DNA from: Bathynomus jamesi | Taxonomy: Eukaryota > Arthropoda > Malacostraca > Isopoda > Cirolanidae | Direction of reading: 5' to 3' | DNA length: 64,000 nucleotides | Assembly (NCBI GenBank): GCA_023014485.1 | Contig: JAJOZX010012273.1 | Location: 36,001 to 100,000 of the forward strand | Part shown: piece by piece, positions 1-10,610 of the stretch | Position numbering within the stretch: position 1 is the stretch's first letter | How the letters are laid out: each line of letters begins with the position of its first letter | Notes under the pieces: model-generated | The model's input: the letters and a program-made list of their open reading frames with translations, nothing else | Told to the model about the DNA's origin: nothing | Databases searched by the model: none | Translations under genes and position numbers: made by a program

Positions 1-52
1 ATTTTCTATTTTTTGGTCTGAGAAAATAGTAAAAAAAAGAAAATGAAAAATA

Positions 53-124
53 CAGGATAGTCCAAAAGTCCTTCCTCATTTTAGCAATACCCTCCCCATG
101 AGGGAGGACTTTTGGACCACCTTG
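53..124. repeat. Short mariner-like palindromic MITE, TA target duplication
   Basis: A 72-bp hairpin. The left end CAGGATAGTCCAAAAGTCC pairs with the right end GGACTTTTGGACCACCTTG, and TA dinucleotides flank it at 51-52 and 125-126. This is the layout of a non-autonomous IS630/Tc1/mariner derivative. There is no coding capacity. The rest of 1-480 is A/T-rich with no gene seen. Confidence 0.7.
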
Positions 125-481
125 TATGTGTGTATAAAGTAATTAAAAAAAAAAGTGAAATTTTTTTTTAGGAAATGAAAAAAAAAATTTGATTATTTTT
201 TTCTAATTTTTATGAAAACATGAACTCCAAAAAGATTTTTTTTCGTTTTCTTTTTACCTTTTTTATTTTTAGTGGATTGAAGTTGGTAAAAAAAAAGTTT
301 TGATAAAAAATATTGGGTCTCGGTAGATACACTAACTAGTTTATGAGGAGGGAAAACATTATAATTGATCTGGAGGGCCAGAAAATCGCGCGTCGCTCAG
401 GCCAAACAAATGTCCCATTGTGCTAGTTAATAATTAATTAAATCTTGATTTATTATTATTAATTAGCACCATTGGTAATCG

Positions 482-660
482 GGGCTACGTCATGGTCATC
501 AGCGAAGTTTTAAGAGACATTGGGTTTGGGTAGTAGCTGGATAGGAGACCCTCTTTCTTCAAGACTACATATCGACCCATGGTTCGGATCCCACGTAAAG
601 CTGTAGGTGTGTCTCGTCATAAATGTTGGGGAAGGAGATTAAACAATCCCCATCGGGAGT
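482..660 (+). repeat. 5S-rRNA-derived SINE, degenerate copy
   Basis: The sequence keeps the order of 5S rRNA: a GATCA-like stretch, then AGCGAAGTTTTAAGAGACAT (A-box region), then GTAGTAGCTGGATAGGAGACC (C-box region, near 525-545). It continues into the family tail, which includes TGGTTCGGATCCCACGTAAA and later TTAAACAATCCC. The same head and tail recur seven more times in the window. It has diverged more than the copies at 10.6 and 24.1 kb. Confidence 0.7.
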
Positions 661-1107
661 CGACCCCACGACCTCAAGTGTCTTCACTTTGCTTATAGGG
701 AAACTATGATACATTAAGCAAGGCCAAGTTAACAACTACATAAGAATTTCAGAATATATTATAATTTAAAACTTGAAGCTACCTATGACAGTCGAAAGAA
801 AGGCTTCCTTTTAAATGAAGGATACGTTACATTTAATTTTAGCTTGAAAGTGTGCGTGGAATTGTCAATGTAATAGTGTTTCTTAACTTCTCTCACGTGA
901 CGCCACACTAAAATATGGTTAGAAGTGTTACTGCCCGCAAGAAAATTACTCCCCCGACCCCCACAAAAAACGGAGAAGATAGCCGAAACCAAGGAAAGTT
1001 TTCGAGATACCTGGATACTACGTTTGAAAGATAGTCAAACAGGAGGAAAGATGGATTGAGGAAGTTCGAGTTGATCGGTTGAGTAGATGAAAGATGAGAA
1101 TACGGAT

Positions 1108-1521
1108 TAGAGGTCGGCACGGGTGGGACCGTAAGCTTGCCCCCGGCCCATGGTTCGGGTATAGCGGGCTTGTTGAAAGCATGACGGACATGGTCCGGAT
1201 ATGGACTGAAAATATAGTGTTTGGCTACTGGCCTCTGCGAGTATAAGCTTCAACTTTTTTCAAATGTGTAGTGAATGATAAAAAATAAAATAAAATAAAA
1301 TTAAAATTTGTAAATTTTTGTTTAAAAATGCTACCGACATTAATTTTAAAGTTGCTATTTGTCATAATATACGATCTTGAGACACACACACACACACACA
1401 CACACACTAGATGACTTAGTGTTATAGGTCGGTGATAGTGTAAATGCGGCCGAGCCGGGTACATGTTTTATAAAATTCTTCCGGGCCGGGCCTGAAAAAG
1501 TAATCCCGTGCAGACCTCTTA
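1108..1521. mobile_element. Non-autonomous hAT element (TIR TAGAGGTC)
   Basis: The terminal inverted repeats are TAGAGGTCGGCACGGG on the left and, reverse-complemented, TAAGAGGTCTGCACGGG on the right. The flanking octamers ATACGGAT (1100-1107) and ACACAGAT (1522-1529) agree at 6 of 8 positions, consistent with a decayed hAT 8-bp target duplication. The interior is low complexity, including a (CA)n run at about 1381-1407. No transposase is seen. Confidence 0.75.
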
Positions 1522-1529
1522 ACACAGAT

Positions 1530-3125
1530 TAACCCTTGCTTTAGAGAAATGGACAGGAAAGGTATGAAAATGCGTGGAAAGTTTGGTAACGCATGCTCTC
1601 CTTAGGCGAGGAGGCATGCAGTTAGTTCAGAAGAATAGTGTCCGTTATAATAGCAGTAATAAGGAGAGAGCGAAGCAACATTGAGGCGAGGAAGTGATGA
1701 AACGAAAAGTGGAGCAGTAGAACTGTGATGGTTCAGCCACTCGACACATGAGAAGTATACTCTATACAGGAGCGAACAAAACCCCTGTACAAAGGCAGCA
1801 ACCGAGTAGGGGTGAAGATTCTGCGGAGTCCATACAACACACCTAACCTTTTAGAAAGAGTACAGTATATGTGATCTTTCCAAGAAAGATCACGAGAAAA
1901 GGAACGCCAAGAATGTTAAGAAAAGAGGAAGGATTGAGTTGTGTATTGTTGAAGATAAGAAGATAGTCGTGTGAAAGAGTGACAAGTAGACAGATGAAGG
2001 AACTGGTTTTTTGAGGCATTGAAAGCCACAAGGTTTTCTCTGCTCCAAACAGAGATAGAAAGGTCAGGTGCGTCATAGTCGTCTCACGTGAGACAAAGTG
2101 ACTAACGAGAGGGACGTTTTGTGAAGCGGGTAGAGAAGCGAAGGGTTGAATCATTGGAATAGGATGGATAGGAGAGAAAGTGCAACTTAAAAGATCATTG
2201 ATAAAAGAGAGTGGGTGACAGGACAGAACCCTGAGGAACGCCGTAGCTATAGATCGGCCAGAAAGGAAATCAAAGATGAAGGCACAGATAGGAGGATAAA
2301 AACCGAAGGAAGGCAGTTTGGAAATTAAAGATTTGTGCCAGACTCTAAGAAAAGCTTTCAATATGTCAAGCGAAATAGTAAAGGTTTCACCGAAATTCCG
2401 GAAACGAACTCCCAGCAAGAAGGAAAAATACCAGATAAAAGAGACAGACGAAAGAGTTTGCTTAGGCAGGGTGTCAGCACAGAAGTACAGTTCTTGAGAA
2501 CAACAGGATCGTACGCCTTCCTAGAATTGACCCCAGATGGGGCAAGAAAAACGTCTTTGGGATAGATTTTGATCTCGGACATAATTAATTCAGAGGGGGG
2601 AGGAGAGGGAGGAACAGCACCGGAATCGTCCAGGGTTGAGTTGGAGGCGAAAGTTTGAGCAAAATGTTCAGCTTAATCAGAAGAGACGGCAACTAAATGG
2701 AAAATAGAAGGAGAAGAAGCGGGAAGAATTAGACAAGTTTTCACATTTTTGTCAGGTGAAGGAATTTTTTGGCGAGTGGAAAAACAGATTTTGCATGATT
2801 CTGTTCAGAAATATAAGCTAAGTGAGAGTCAGGAGTTGCGGATGTCATTAGAACAAGCAAAATTAAACCAAGTTTTTTTGGCATTAGTAGTAGGAACAGA
2901 ATATGGAATGTACGTCTCCATACTCAAGAGAATCACCTCCGTGATGCGCTCAGCGTACTGGGAGGGATCCCGACCACGGAAGCAGTAATCATTCAATGGG
3001 AAATCAAAAGTTCTGCCTAAGGGCCTCCCAATTGGCGGCGATAGGACAAGAAACAGATATAAAATTGTGGTCGGAGGAACCCAACGGAGAAAAAAGTTTG
3101 ACAGAGTAAGAAGAAAAAAAAAGTG
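1530..3125 (-). pseudogene. Jockey/CR1-type LINE fragment (reverse transcriptase, decayed)
   Basis: Read on the minus strand, three diagnostic stretches of a non-LTR retrotransposon ORF2 appear in order. First is the linker after the endonuclease, with FRGRDPSQYAERITEVIL around 2.95 kb. Next comes the start of the RT domain, with PVVLKNCTSVLTPCLSKLF and FPSCWEF around 2.4-2.5 kb. Then follow the core blocks, with ISLDILKAFLRVWHKSLISK (normally LDISKAFDRVWH) and FINDLLSC. A C-terminal tail resembling SLLYRYYNGHYSSEL follows near 1.6-1.7 kb. Several frameshifts and stops interrupt it, and the YADD region has been lost or mutated. The endonuclease domain is largely missing, so the copy is 5'-truncated and dead. 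Assignment to the jockey/CR1 group rests on recalled family resemblance. Confidence 0.8.
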
Positions 3126-3298
3126 GTGAGAAATAAATTCAGAATGTTGGACCTATCTCCAAGACGATCGGGGATACGAGTAGGGTGTTGTACAATCTAT
3201 TCTAGGTCATTTAGGAGAGGGAAGTTTAATTTATTTATTAGCCAGCTTGAAGTCATCAGAGGGCCTCATCAGAAGGCTTCTTCTTGGAAGCTTCCTGG

Positions 3299-3500
3299 GT
3301 TACGTCGATCATGGCCAATGTCAAAACACCGTTTCTCTGTCAATCAATGAAGCGACACTGAGTCTGGGAAGTAGTTGGATGGGGGACCGTCCTCCACGTC
3401 CAAATTATGTAGCGACCAGCGGTTCGGATCCCACGTAAAGATGGAGGTCCCCTCAGTCATATAACCTTAGATTTTGCGAAGGAAGTTAAACAGTTCCATA
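3299..3500 (+). repeat. 5S-rRNA-derived SINE
   Basis: A head resembling the 5' half of 5S rRNA (TGGCCAATGTCAAAACACCG) leads to AGTAGTTGGATGGGGGACC, which matches the 5S C-box. The family tail follows, with GCGGTTCGGATCCCACGTAA and GTTAAACAGTTCC. The orientation is opposite to the copies at 10.6 and 24.1 kb. Confidence 0.8.
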
Positions 3501-3784
3501 ACCCAACCTCGAACCTTCCAAGTAGTCTTCTATATATATGAGACTCAAGGTATACCCTCTGATATAAATCCAAATAAGGGGACTAGTTCAGCCCAGTCAA
3601 GTTTACTATAGTTATGTGAATTTGCATCTTTGGAAGGGGATACATATCGTATCTTACAAACGACATGTTACTGTTGGCCATGAAAGAACTTGCTATGGTA
3701 ACATTAAATGGAAAAATGTGCTAATCTTTTCGTGTTAGCAATAACTAGGAAAGAAGGTGATAAGATATAAACAAGACTGGCCAA

Positions 3785-3996
3785 CAGTAGCGGATTTAAG
3801 GGGACGGGGCCCCTTTTGGATCTAGGTACCTATTTTGACGCCCCCATCAGCCTGAATAACACACGTCTAATCCGATGTAAAACAATGTACTTTCTGGTTT
3901 AGCACTGGTATTGTAAAGGTATAAGGAGCTTTGGATCCGACGGCGCCTCTAAAGTGGTCGCCCCCTTCCCTTTGAAAATTCCTAGATCCGCCACTG
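3785..3996. mobile_element. Non-autonomous hAT MITE
   Basis: The ends CAGTAGCGGATTTA and TAGATCCGCCACTG are imperfect inverted repeats of hAT type. The flanking octamers CTGGCCAA and GTGACCAA match at 6 of 8 positions. The element is 212 bp with no coding potential. Confidence 0.7.
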
Positions 3997-4151
3997 GTGA
4001 CCAAATAAAGAAACCCTAAGATTAGAAGCAAATGCAATAGCAGAAGCTTGTAGGTTAAACCAAATTATACGCTAGGTTAGGTTAGATTAACTCTTCAGAG
4101 TCTACAAGGTCATTTTTCTTGAGAAAACACTTTGAAAAAGTCGGTGAAATG

Positions 4152-4345
4152 TAGCTTTGGAAGAAAGTTCAACTACAGACAAAATTTTTAAAGCATAAAA
4201 AATTACTAATGACTAATGATTGGGCTTTTGTTTTTGACATTTTATTGGTCATAAAAAATATTAAATATCAAAATAAAAACAGAATATTACTAATTAGTAA
4301 TTTTTCTTTTTATGTTTGTAGGTGAACTTTATTCCAAAGCGGTAG
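4152..4345. repeat. Foldback MITE, GGAAnAAAGTTC family, copy 1
   Basis: Arms of about 80 bp carry TTTGGAAGAAAGTTCAACTA on the left and TAGGTGAACTTTATTCCAAA on the right, around a core containing two TTACTAATnAGTAAT-like blocks. Copies of the same family lie at about 11.29, 18.46, 28.53 and 36.89 kb. An open frame at 4312-4602 begins inside the right arm; its product is unrecognised and I do not call it a gene. Confidence 0.65.
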
Positions 4346-4730
4346 AATGTTTTATCGACGAGAAGTATTTTCAGAAACATGCAGGTGTTGTCCGCTCTTT
4401 TTCACAAAAACGAGTGTACTACGGAACACGTGTAAAAATAAGTATAGAGCCAAGTAAATGGTGTCAGCACTCGGCAGGAAAAGAATGTCAGTGGTGTTTC
4501 GATGTTATTATTATGGGTAAGAGTGAAGGAAGAATGGAAGATAGGCCTACGTGGAAATTCATTTCATTCAAGTTGCCAACGTTTGCAGATATTTTGATTT
4601 AAAATGAACGAGAGAGGAAAAAAGTTCAATGATTAAGTAAATCTACTGAAACTCAGGTGGAAAATATACAGTTTCAAAACATTTTTCTCTCCCAAATTAT
4701 TTTAGTTGAGCAGAGCCCAGTACTAATGTA

Positions 4731-5082
4731 CAGGGTGCCCACAATGTTTTGTCATCCCAGTAAAATATTAACTGATTTTCGTTTTTCTTTCAGACCCATT
4801 TGAAATGCGTAATAGCAGCAACTATACGATTGAACAACGCATATTGGCTAGTACCTGGGTCTATGAGCGACCACGTAATGGCAAAACCATTGAAAATATT
4901 CATGCAGACTTCCAGGACCGATTCAATGGTGCAGCTCCTTAAAAAGGAGCTGCACCAATGCACCATTGAATCGGTCCTGGTTGTTCAATCGTATAGTTGC
5001 TGCTATCACGCATTTGAAATGGGTCTGAAAGAAAACGAAAATCAGTTAGTATTTTACTCGCGTGACAAGACATTGTGGACAC
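4731..5082. mobile_element. Mariner-derived foldback element with TA duplications
   Basis: A long palindrome. The left terminus CAGGGTGCCCACAATG is preceded by TA (4729-4730). The right terminus CATTGTGGACAC is followed by TA (5083-5084). The inner arms meet at about 4940-4945, where GGAGCTGCACC faces its complement. The left arm is longer than the right, and its extra segment carries transposase coding sequence described in the next entry. Confidence 0.75.
4805..4942 (+). pseudogene. N-terminal helix-turn-helix piece of an IS630/mariner transposase
   Basis: A 45-residue open frame within the left arm of the foldback. It contains YTIEQRILASTWVYERPRNG and ENIHADFQDRFNGAAP, which fits the first DNA-binding helices of arthropod IS630/mariner transposases. 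Those typically open with a Y(T/S)xEQR segment and a short linker ending in a phenylalanine-rich helix. The frame stops exactly at the palindrome centre, so no catalytic domain is present. The foldback probably arose from an internally deleted autonomous element whose first coding segment was inverted onto itself. Family assignment is inference from the motif. Confidence 0.55.
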
Positions 5083-5155
5083 TATGTATGTTTTTTCTTG
5101 AATTAATCCGTATAAAAAAGGAGTTTCTAAGAAGTTAGTTAAAAATGTGAATAAA

Positions 5156-5543
5156 TCTATACTATAATAAGAGAGCTGTCCGTCTGTCTGTCCGTCACAC
5201 TTTCAGAAATTGTGAGAAAAAATTGAGAAAAAAATTCAGAAATTGTTAAAAAAATTCAGAAATTGTATTACGGGCGGCAATGTGAAGCTCAAGATTTTCA
5301 TGACTGTGTTCTTTTCTGTAGTTTAGCAATGGGGGAAGGGTGGGGGTGGGGGTAATGGGGGATGGGTGGGGGTAATTGGCGAGGGGGTTAGCCCCAAGTT
5401 GTATGAATGGGGGTGAGGAGGTTTTGGGAGATACCAGATTCAGAAATGTTGACACAATGTGAAGCTCAAAATTTTCACGGCTGGGTTCTTTTTCTGTAGT
5501 TTAGCCTGTCTAACCGTCAGCGAAGCGGCGGGAACTGTACTAG
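5156..5543 (+). mobile_element. Non-autonomous Helitron, copy 1
   Basis: It begins TCTATACTATAATAAGAGAG and ends GGGAACTGTACTAG, inserted between A (5155) and T (5544) with no target duplication. A short hairpin, CCGTC-loop-GGCGG, lies about 10 nt before the CTAG end. These are Helitron hallmarks: 5' TC, 3' CTRR and insertion in an AT dinucleotide. The interior has G-rich runs at about 5330-5420. A second copy at 12,006-12,409 has a demonstrable empty site. Confidence 0.8.
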
Positions 5544-5961
5544 TATTAATATAAAAAGTTTAACACGTTCAGCGGGTCTACTTCGTTACAGTCATAATCG
5601 AGAAACTTGCATTAAAAAGATAATAATCATATGCATTTTTAGGAAATTACCAAACATATTAGCCATCTCGTGTCGCAAATCTTTGTAAATTTCAGAAATT
5701 TGGGTACTGCATTCTTAGCTAATTTTATAAAATTTAATAAAATATTAAAAACATTGACTATTAAAGTTCAACGCTCGTTCTGGAAAGGGTAAGACGGATA
5801 GTTTACTATGTTCACCCAGAGATTATTTAATTCAGGAAACTTATTTTTCTTTTTGACACGAAGTAAATTATGAAAATATGAGGACTGACCAAAACATCGT
5901 AGTTTCTTTCATTTGAACTGTTGTCCATTCAAAGCCGAAACAGCCGTAGCTGGCGTCTTCC

Positions 5962-6079
5962 GGTCGAAGGTACACCAATGCCTTCGCAACCCCGTGGAAT
6001 GCTGTTGTGCCTGTGTGTACGTTTCCTGAATCCACGAGGAAGGGTTCTGCAGGAAAGAAAATTATCATTATTCATGCAG
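5962..6079 (+). pseudogene. Possible DDE transposase exon fragment
   Basis: One forward frame reads RRYTNAFATP and then KGSAGKKIIIIHAG, directly before a good splice donor (CAG/GTCAGT). The KxxAGKxIIxxHAG block occurs in a widespread arthropod DDE-type transposase family upstream of its second catalytic residue. The upstream part carries a stop, and the downstream exon is not recognisable. It could also be a chance frame. Confidence 0.35.
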
Positions 6080-6333
6080 GTCAGTATTTTATTATTAGTT
6101 TTGGAGTTCAGCTAGTGACTGGATTATATTTCTCTGGCGTCTCAACAAAGAAGTTATTGACGTCTATCTTGAGAAGAATGGTGCAGATTTATTTAGTGTA
6201 AATATGTGTTTGAGAGAAGTAAATACCCAGTTTTATGCAGAATATTGCACGAATGTTGTATTTTACATTTACAATTTAAAGGCCAATTAAATAATATAAA
6301 TAGCTCAGTTGACAATTGTTCACTGTATTATTG

Positions 6334-6654
6334 CAGTGGTTCCCAACCTTTTAGAAACCACTGTCTCCTTTCATCAAACAGTACAGTATTTTTGAACGTC
6401 CCTTCATGGATATGAAACTTAGCAAACAATTCATTGATTAATGAATGTAACTGTATTTGAAAAATTATCGCAATAGTGACCACACTGATATTTATTGCTC
6501 TAATATCTGTCTACAGTTACAGTCTACACAACTCAGATTCTAGAACTTTTTCCTTTCTCCTACCGCCCACCTGCCGCCATTTTTACTCTCAACGCCCCCT
6601 TAAAATTTACAAATGCCCACTGGGTTGCGGTACCGCCCCCGTTGGGAACTACTG
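6334..6654. mobile_element. Non-autonomous hAT MITE (CAGTGGTTCCCAACC ends)
   Basis: The left end is CAGTGGTTCCCAACC; the right end reverse-complements to CAGTAGTTCCCAACG. The flanking octamers TATTATTG and CGTTATTG agree at 6 of 8 positions. The element is 321 bp with no transposase. Confidence 0.8.
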
Positions 6655-6779
6655 CGTTATTGTAACATAGCAAGCATATAATATTTATTTTATAAATAAA
6701 TAATTCTGAAATTTTAATTTTAATTCCGAAATTCAAGTGTTGACCCATTAATTATGAAGTTTGTAATTAAGTGTCCATA

Positions 6780-7165
6780 AATTATCTTTAAAAATTCAAT
6801 TGGTTAGGTTAAGTAGTGATATTTTCATTAGTTTAAACGAAAATATCACGACTTAACCTAACCAATCGTCAAGGACGTACAGATGACCTAACCTGGCAAA
6901 GAAGAATCTACGTCGTCAACATGGTACATCACGTGCCTTATTTCCCAGCTATATTCACGAATTCTTATGGAGAAATAAATATAAAACTAACTTATTTGCA
7001 CATTTGATTATATCCATTAATGACATTTATCAGCTGTAATATCGTTTTAATACTTTTAATAATTATAATAATAAAGTTATAATTTCCCACGCTAAAGTAT
7101 ACATATACTTTAGCGTATACATATACTTTTGTTTTGAAAAGTTTACTACGTAAACTTTTCAAAAC
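6780..7165. repeat. Cluster of short palindromes
   Basis: Around 6795-6865 a hairpin has arms GGTTAGGTTAAGTnGTGAT facing ATCACGACTTAACCTAACC. At 7090-7115 lies the perfect palindrome CGCTAAAGTAT-ACAT-ATACTTTAGCG. At 7131-7165 is GTTTTGAAAAGTTTAC-TAC-GTAAACTTTTCAAAAC. These look like MITE relics and I see no gene among them. Confidence 0.6.
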
Positions 7166-7294
7166 AAAAAAATAACTAATTCGTTACATCTAAATAATTA
7201 CAATAACAATGATACAACTGATACAATGAGAAAAACGGACATACAATAGTCGATTGATATACTGTGTGTGTTATTAATGTAGGATACGTGGTTG

Positions 7295-7536
7295 TTGTGT
7301 GGCTCCCGGTTAATTGAATGCCCGGTTAAGTTAATTGAATGCCTGGTTAAGTCAACTGTACGCACTTGATGATTGGTTAGGTTAAGTCGTGATATTTTCG
7401 TTAGTTTTAACGAAAATATCATGATTTAACCTAACCACTCGTCAAGGGCGTACGGTTGACTTAACCGGGCATTCAATTGACCTAACCGGACATTCAATTG
7501 ACCTAACCAGGCATTCAATTAGCCGGGGGCACCTCA
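7295..7536. mobile_element. Foldback MITE with GGTTAGGTTAAG arms
   Basis: Long imperfect inverted arms run from CTCCCGGTTAATTGAATGC to GCATTCAATTAGCCGGGGG. The inner arms are TTGGTTAGGTTAAGTCGTGA facing TCATGATTTAACCTAACC. Partial arms of the same family lie at about 8247-8333, 9134-9195 and 20,114-20,175. The arm modules ATTGAATGCCnGGTTAA repeat two to three times per side. Confidence 0.65.
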
Positions 7537-8355
7537 CAAGTAGGTAGATCACAGCACTACATTTATCACATGCCCACACTGCAACAATAATATTCAGACT
7601 AAACTAGGTTTAAGCAGACAACAAATAAACATTAATAATAATAATAACAACAAAAACTACTAATACTACAATCGCCATCTTTGTATGAATTGCATCCAAT
7701 CTTATACATTTCTTACAATTAGTAATTTTTATATTTTTTTATATTTTGAAAACTTTTCATAGCTGTATATATACTGTAGTATTTTCTAGTATTTTCTGTA
7801 TATATAATTTACCAAAGGAGCGCTCAAACACTGTTACAAACTGTTATGCGTTCTATTATTGGTTGAAAAAAAAGCCGCATTGTAAGCTTTTACATGATTG
7901 GTTACCTTTTAAAACGACCAAAACTCACTCACTCGCGTGTTTTTTCAAAACAAAAAATCGTTAAGGCAATAATCAGTTTCATAACCCTTCAATGAACAAT
8001 CAAATTAATTAACAAATCATTAAAATAATCATATTAAATGTCATTAAATTAAAATATCATTAAAAATAATCATATTAAGATAAAATCCTATTTTAATACA
8101 GTAAATTAAATTCCAAAAACGATGTTGTTTAATAATAGTATGTATACTATCAAAATAGTATATCCGGTTTAATTAATGAAAATAAACGTTTTTGGAATAA
8201 TTTTTGAATTTATCGTATTAATCTAGGTTTGGGATTTAATTTATTGATTGTCTGGTTAGGTCAACTGTACGCCCTTGACGATTGGATCGGTTAAGTCTTG
8301 ATATTTTCGTTTGAACTAACGAAAATATCACGACACGTAAGACACAAGAAATTTT

Positions 8356-8557
8356 GGATCAAATGTAGAATTCGGACCCCAGCCTTTTTTAGTTAGCTTT
8401 ATAAGGCTACTAACGAAAATATCACGACCTAACCTAACCAATCGTTAGGTTAACTGTACGCCCTTGACGATTGGTTAGGTTAGGTCATGATATTTTCGTT
8501 AGTTAGCCTTATAAAGCTAACTAAAAAAGGCTGGGGTCCGAATTCTACATTTGATCC
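8356..8557. mobile_element. Palindromic MITE with exact 8-bp target duplication, copy A
   Basis: The ends are GGATCAAATGTAGAATTCGG and its complement, with GAAATTTT directly repeated at 8348-8355 and 8558-8565. The interior is an almost perfect palindrome that includes CCTAACCTAACCAATCG. A sister copy at 21,137-21,337 also has an exact 8-bp duplication of different sequence, which fixes the element ends. An 8-bp duplication suits hAT or P-type elements, but the terminal bases are not typical of either. Confidence 0.85.
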
Positions 8558-8561
8558 GAAA

Positions 8562-8680
8562 TTTTTATAGTGGGCACACACAAGAGGCCCTTCGGCCCAT
8601 CGAGGTGGTTCCACTGTCAGAGAATATATGGTTACAGCTATATATACTGCATAAATACAACCAACACTCAAACATAATTT
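8562..8680. repeat. LINE 3'-UTR-like fragment
   Basis: AGAGGCCCTTCGGCCCATCG resembles AAAGGCCTTGCGGCCCATAC at about 40,818, just beyond the stop codon of the LINE fragment there. This is probably a short 3'-end relic of the same LINE family. Confidence 0.4.
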
Positions 8681-8699
8681 AAGTCGACGAGGTTTAAGG

Positions 8700-9055
8700 C
8701 ATGCTAAGGGTAAGAACACAAAGAAAACAGACTACCCACTTGCCGGTTTCCAGCGCCGGCAGTCAGCGCTGGTAGGCGGACACAGAAGACGCAGGTTTAT
8801 CTGCGAGTTGTGGTCTAGCTCGTCGTCTGACGAAGATTTTCTTTTGCTCGATAGTGCTACACGCGCGGGCAAGCGAGAAAAGAATGTTTTGTTCATTCCG
8901 GTAAACTTGTCAGCGCGGGCAACTAGCGCCGACAAGTTTGAACATGCTTCTACTGTGTGCGGCTGCGCTTGATAGCATGATCACATTCATGACGCACTGG
9001 TAACCCGCAAGCGGGTAGTATGCTTTCTTTGTGTTCTTAGTTTTCTTACCCTACG
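8700..9055. mobile_element. Foldback element containing the left duplication breakpoint
   Basis: The left arm GGGTAAGAACACAAAGAAAA, with CTACCC(A/G)CTTGC further in, is inverted at the right, ending in TTCTTAGTTTTCTTACCC. The interior is GC-rich for this window. The duplication unit starts inside it at 8871. At 19,851 only the right half is present, so the element predates the duplication. Confidence 0.6.
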
Positions 9056-9059
9056 GCAG

Positions 9060-10200
9060 TAAGTAAATAGATCCAGAGGATCCAGTCACCATTCCACTAA
9101 AAATTATACACTATTGACTGCAGAATTTTCAACTTAAACTAACCAATCATCAAGGGCGTACAGTCGACCTAACCGGGCATTCAATTAACCTAATAGAGTG
9201 TAGTAATATTCGATGTGGATCGACAATTGTTGAACGTACACGTGGTCTTCCAGCCATCTTTTCCATATTAAAAACTGTATACTGTACGACAAAATAATTT
9301 CACGAAGGTAGAAATTGGGGTTAGCCAAACTCATGCCGTCTATTATTGTAATTTGATGTGCAAAACTCGCAAAATTCATAAGAATCCTACGCTTGTGTGT
9401 CTATTTCTTAAGATAAAATGAAAATAGGGATAAAAAAAAACACGAAATCGCTTGGTCATTATATACACATTTCATGATGTTAACACTTGGATAATTTATT
9501 CCACGCGTTAAAATGAATATTTCATGCATATCTTTGATGCGTGAAACTGCTATAGAGAGAGAATTTTAGGCTTCCCCAATTAGTCTCTAAATACGATTTT
9601 TTTTTTCCCCAAAAAGGGAATCTAGTCCAAACTTCACCAAACTGAAGAGTTGCAACATCGGTTTTGGAGTTTCTGTAATCCTGTTAGTTTCTTAAGATGT
9701 TAATAAGTAAGGCTTCACATGTTCTTTTATTTTCACACTCATCTCTTTACTTCAGTTTAACCACAGAATTATAAGTTAACATGTAAAGTTTACACGCTAT
9801 ATTTCGTTAGAATTGTGACTTTAGTTAGAAATTATTGATATTAAAGATATTTTTTAATATATTACCATCCACTACTAATGTTTGGAAGTAATGCTCAGTC
9901 ATTTTCTTTTCTTCTTTAAGGCAAGTAATATTACGAGTGATATTGTTCATATTTTAAAGAAAACCTCCCCTGATGGTAAGTGTTGTTAATTCTGCTGCAG
10001 TATACCTAGCATTATATCATCCTAAATGTATGTGTGCGTGTGTTACCCCAGATATACTACCACAGGGTTACATTGCACAAAAGCCACAACATTATAATTA
10101 AACACTTAATATATCTTAGCGAAAGGAGAGGAGTGAAATGTAATGATTTTTTTTTACCTCTTTCGCAACATGTGAGGTCATAACTCATACGAGGAGTTGT
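9060..10200. other. No gene recognised
   Basis: This stretch is unique to the duplicated segment and recurs in unit 2 at about 20,040-20,917 and 23,398-23,660. It is A/T-rich with no coding frame I can support. The empty target site for the unit-2 CACTA insertion lies near 9934 (AATATTACGAGTG). Confidence 0.6.
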
Positions 10201-10203
10201 GAC

Positions 10204-10601
10204 TAGTGACGAACTCGGCAAAATTATGTTTACAGTAAATGGACTCCAAAATTTTGCAAATTAGAAATCACCATAACTTTGCCAAATATTGGTAGATTTT
10301 GATGGGGTTTGTATCATTTTGATCGGAAATGAGTGTATTGTAATGCTAATAATAACATTCCGCGAAAGCTGCCGAGATGCTGATTGGCTTAGCTGTCCGT
10401 CGAGTTCGTCACTAGTATCCGCGGAATTCTCCCACAAATTGCTCCGAGCGCATGGTGTTTTCCCTCTTTAAAAGAACTGAATTTTGCGAGGGCTAGTGAC
10501 GAACCTGCATCATATGTCATTATCCATTTAAAAGAGTACATCCTGGAGAATATGATGGTATAGAAAACGGATTTTCGCATCCATGTAGAGTTCGTCACTA
10601 G
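10204..10601. repeat. Two adjacent MITE-like inverted repeats (TAGTGACGAAC ends)
   Basis: TAGTGACGAACTCG at 10,204 is inverted at about 10,401-10,416. A second pair, CTAGTGACGAAC at about 10,493 and GTTCGTCACTAG ending near 10,602, lies directly after. The same pair of structures is present in unit 2 at about 23,664-24,062. Confidence 0.6.
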
Positions 10602-10610
10602 TATTCGCAA

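Noticed and set aside
4312..4602. 96-codon open frame starting in a MITE arm
   Set aside because: Its start lies inside a repetitive element and no family motif, splice context or second copy supports it.
5156..5543. SINE or MITE interpretation of the TCTATACTATAATAAG repeat
   Set aside because: No inverted terminal repeats and no target duplication at either copy; the empty-site comparison at 12 kb fits a Helitron instead.
6795..7535. Telomeric TTAGG sequence
   Set aside because: Only two to three units occur, within inverted MITE arms, not a tandem array.
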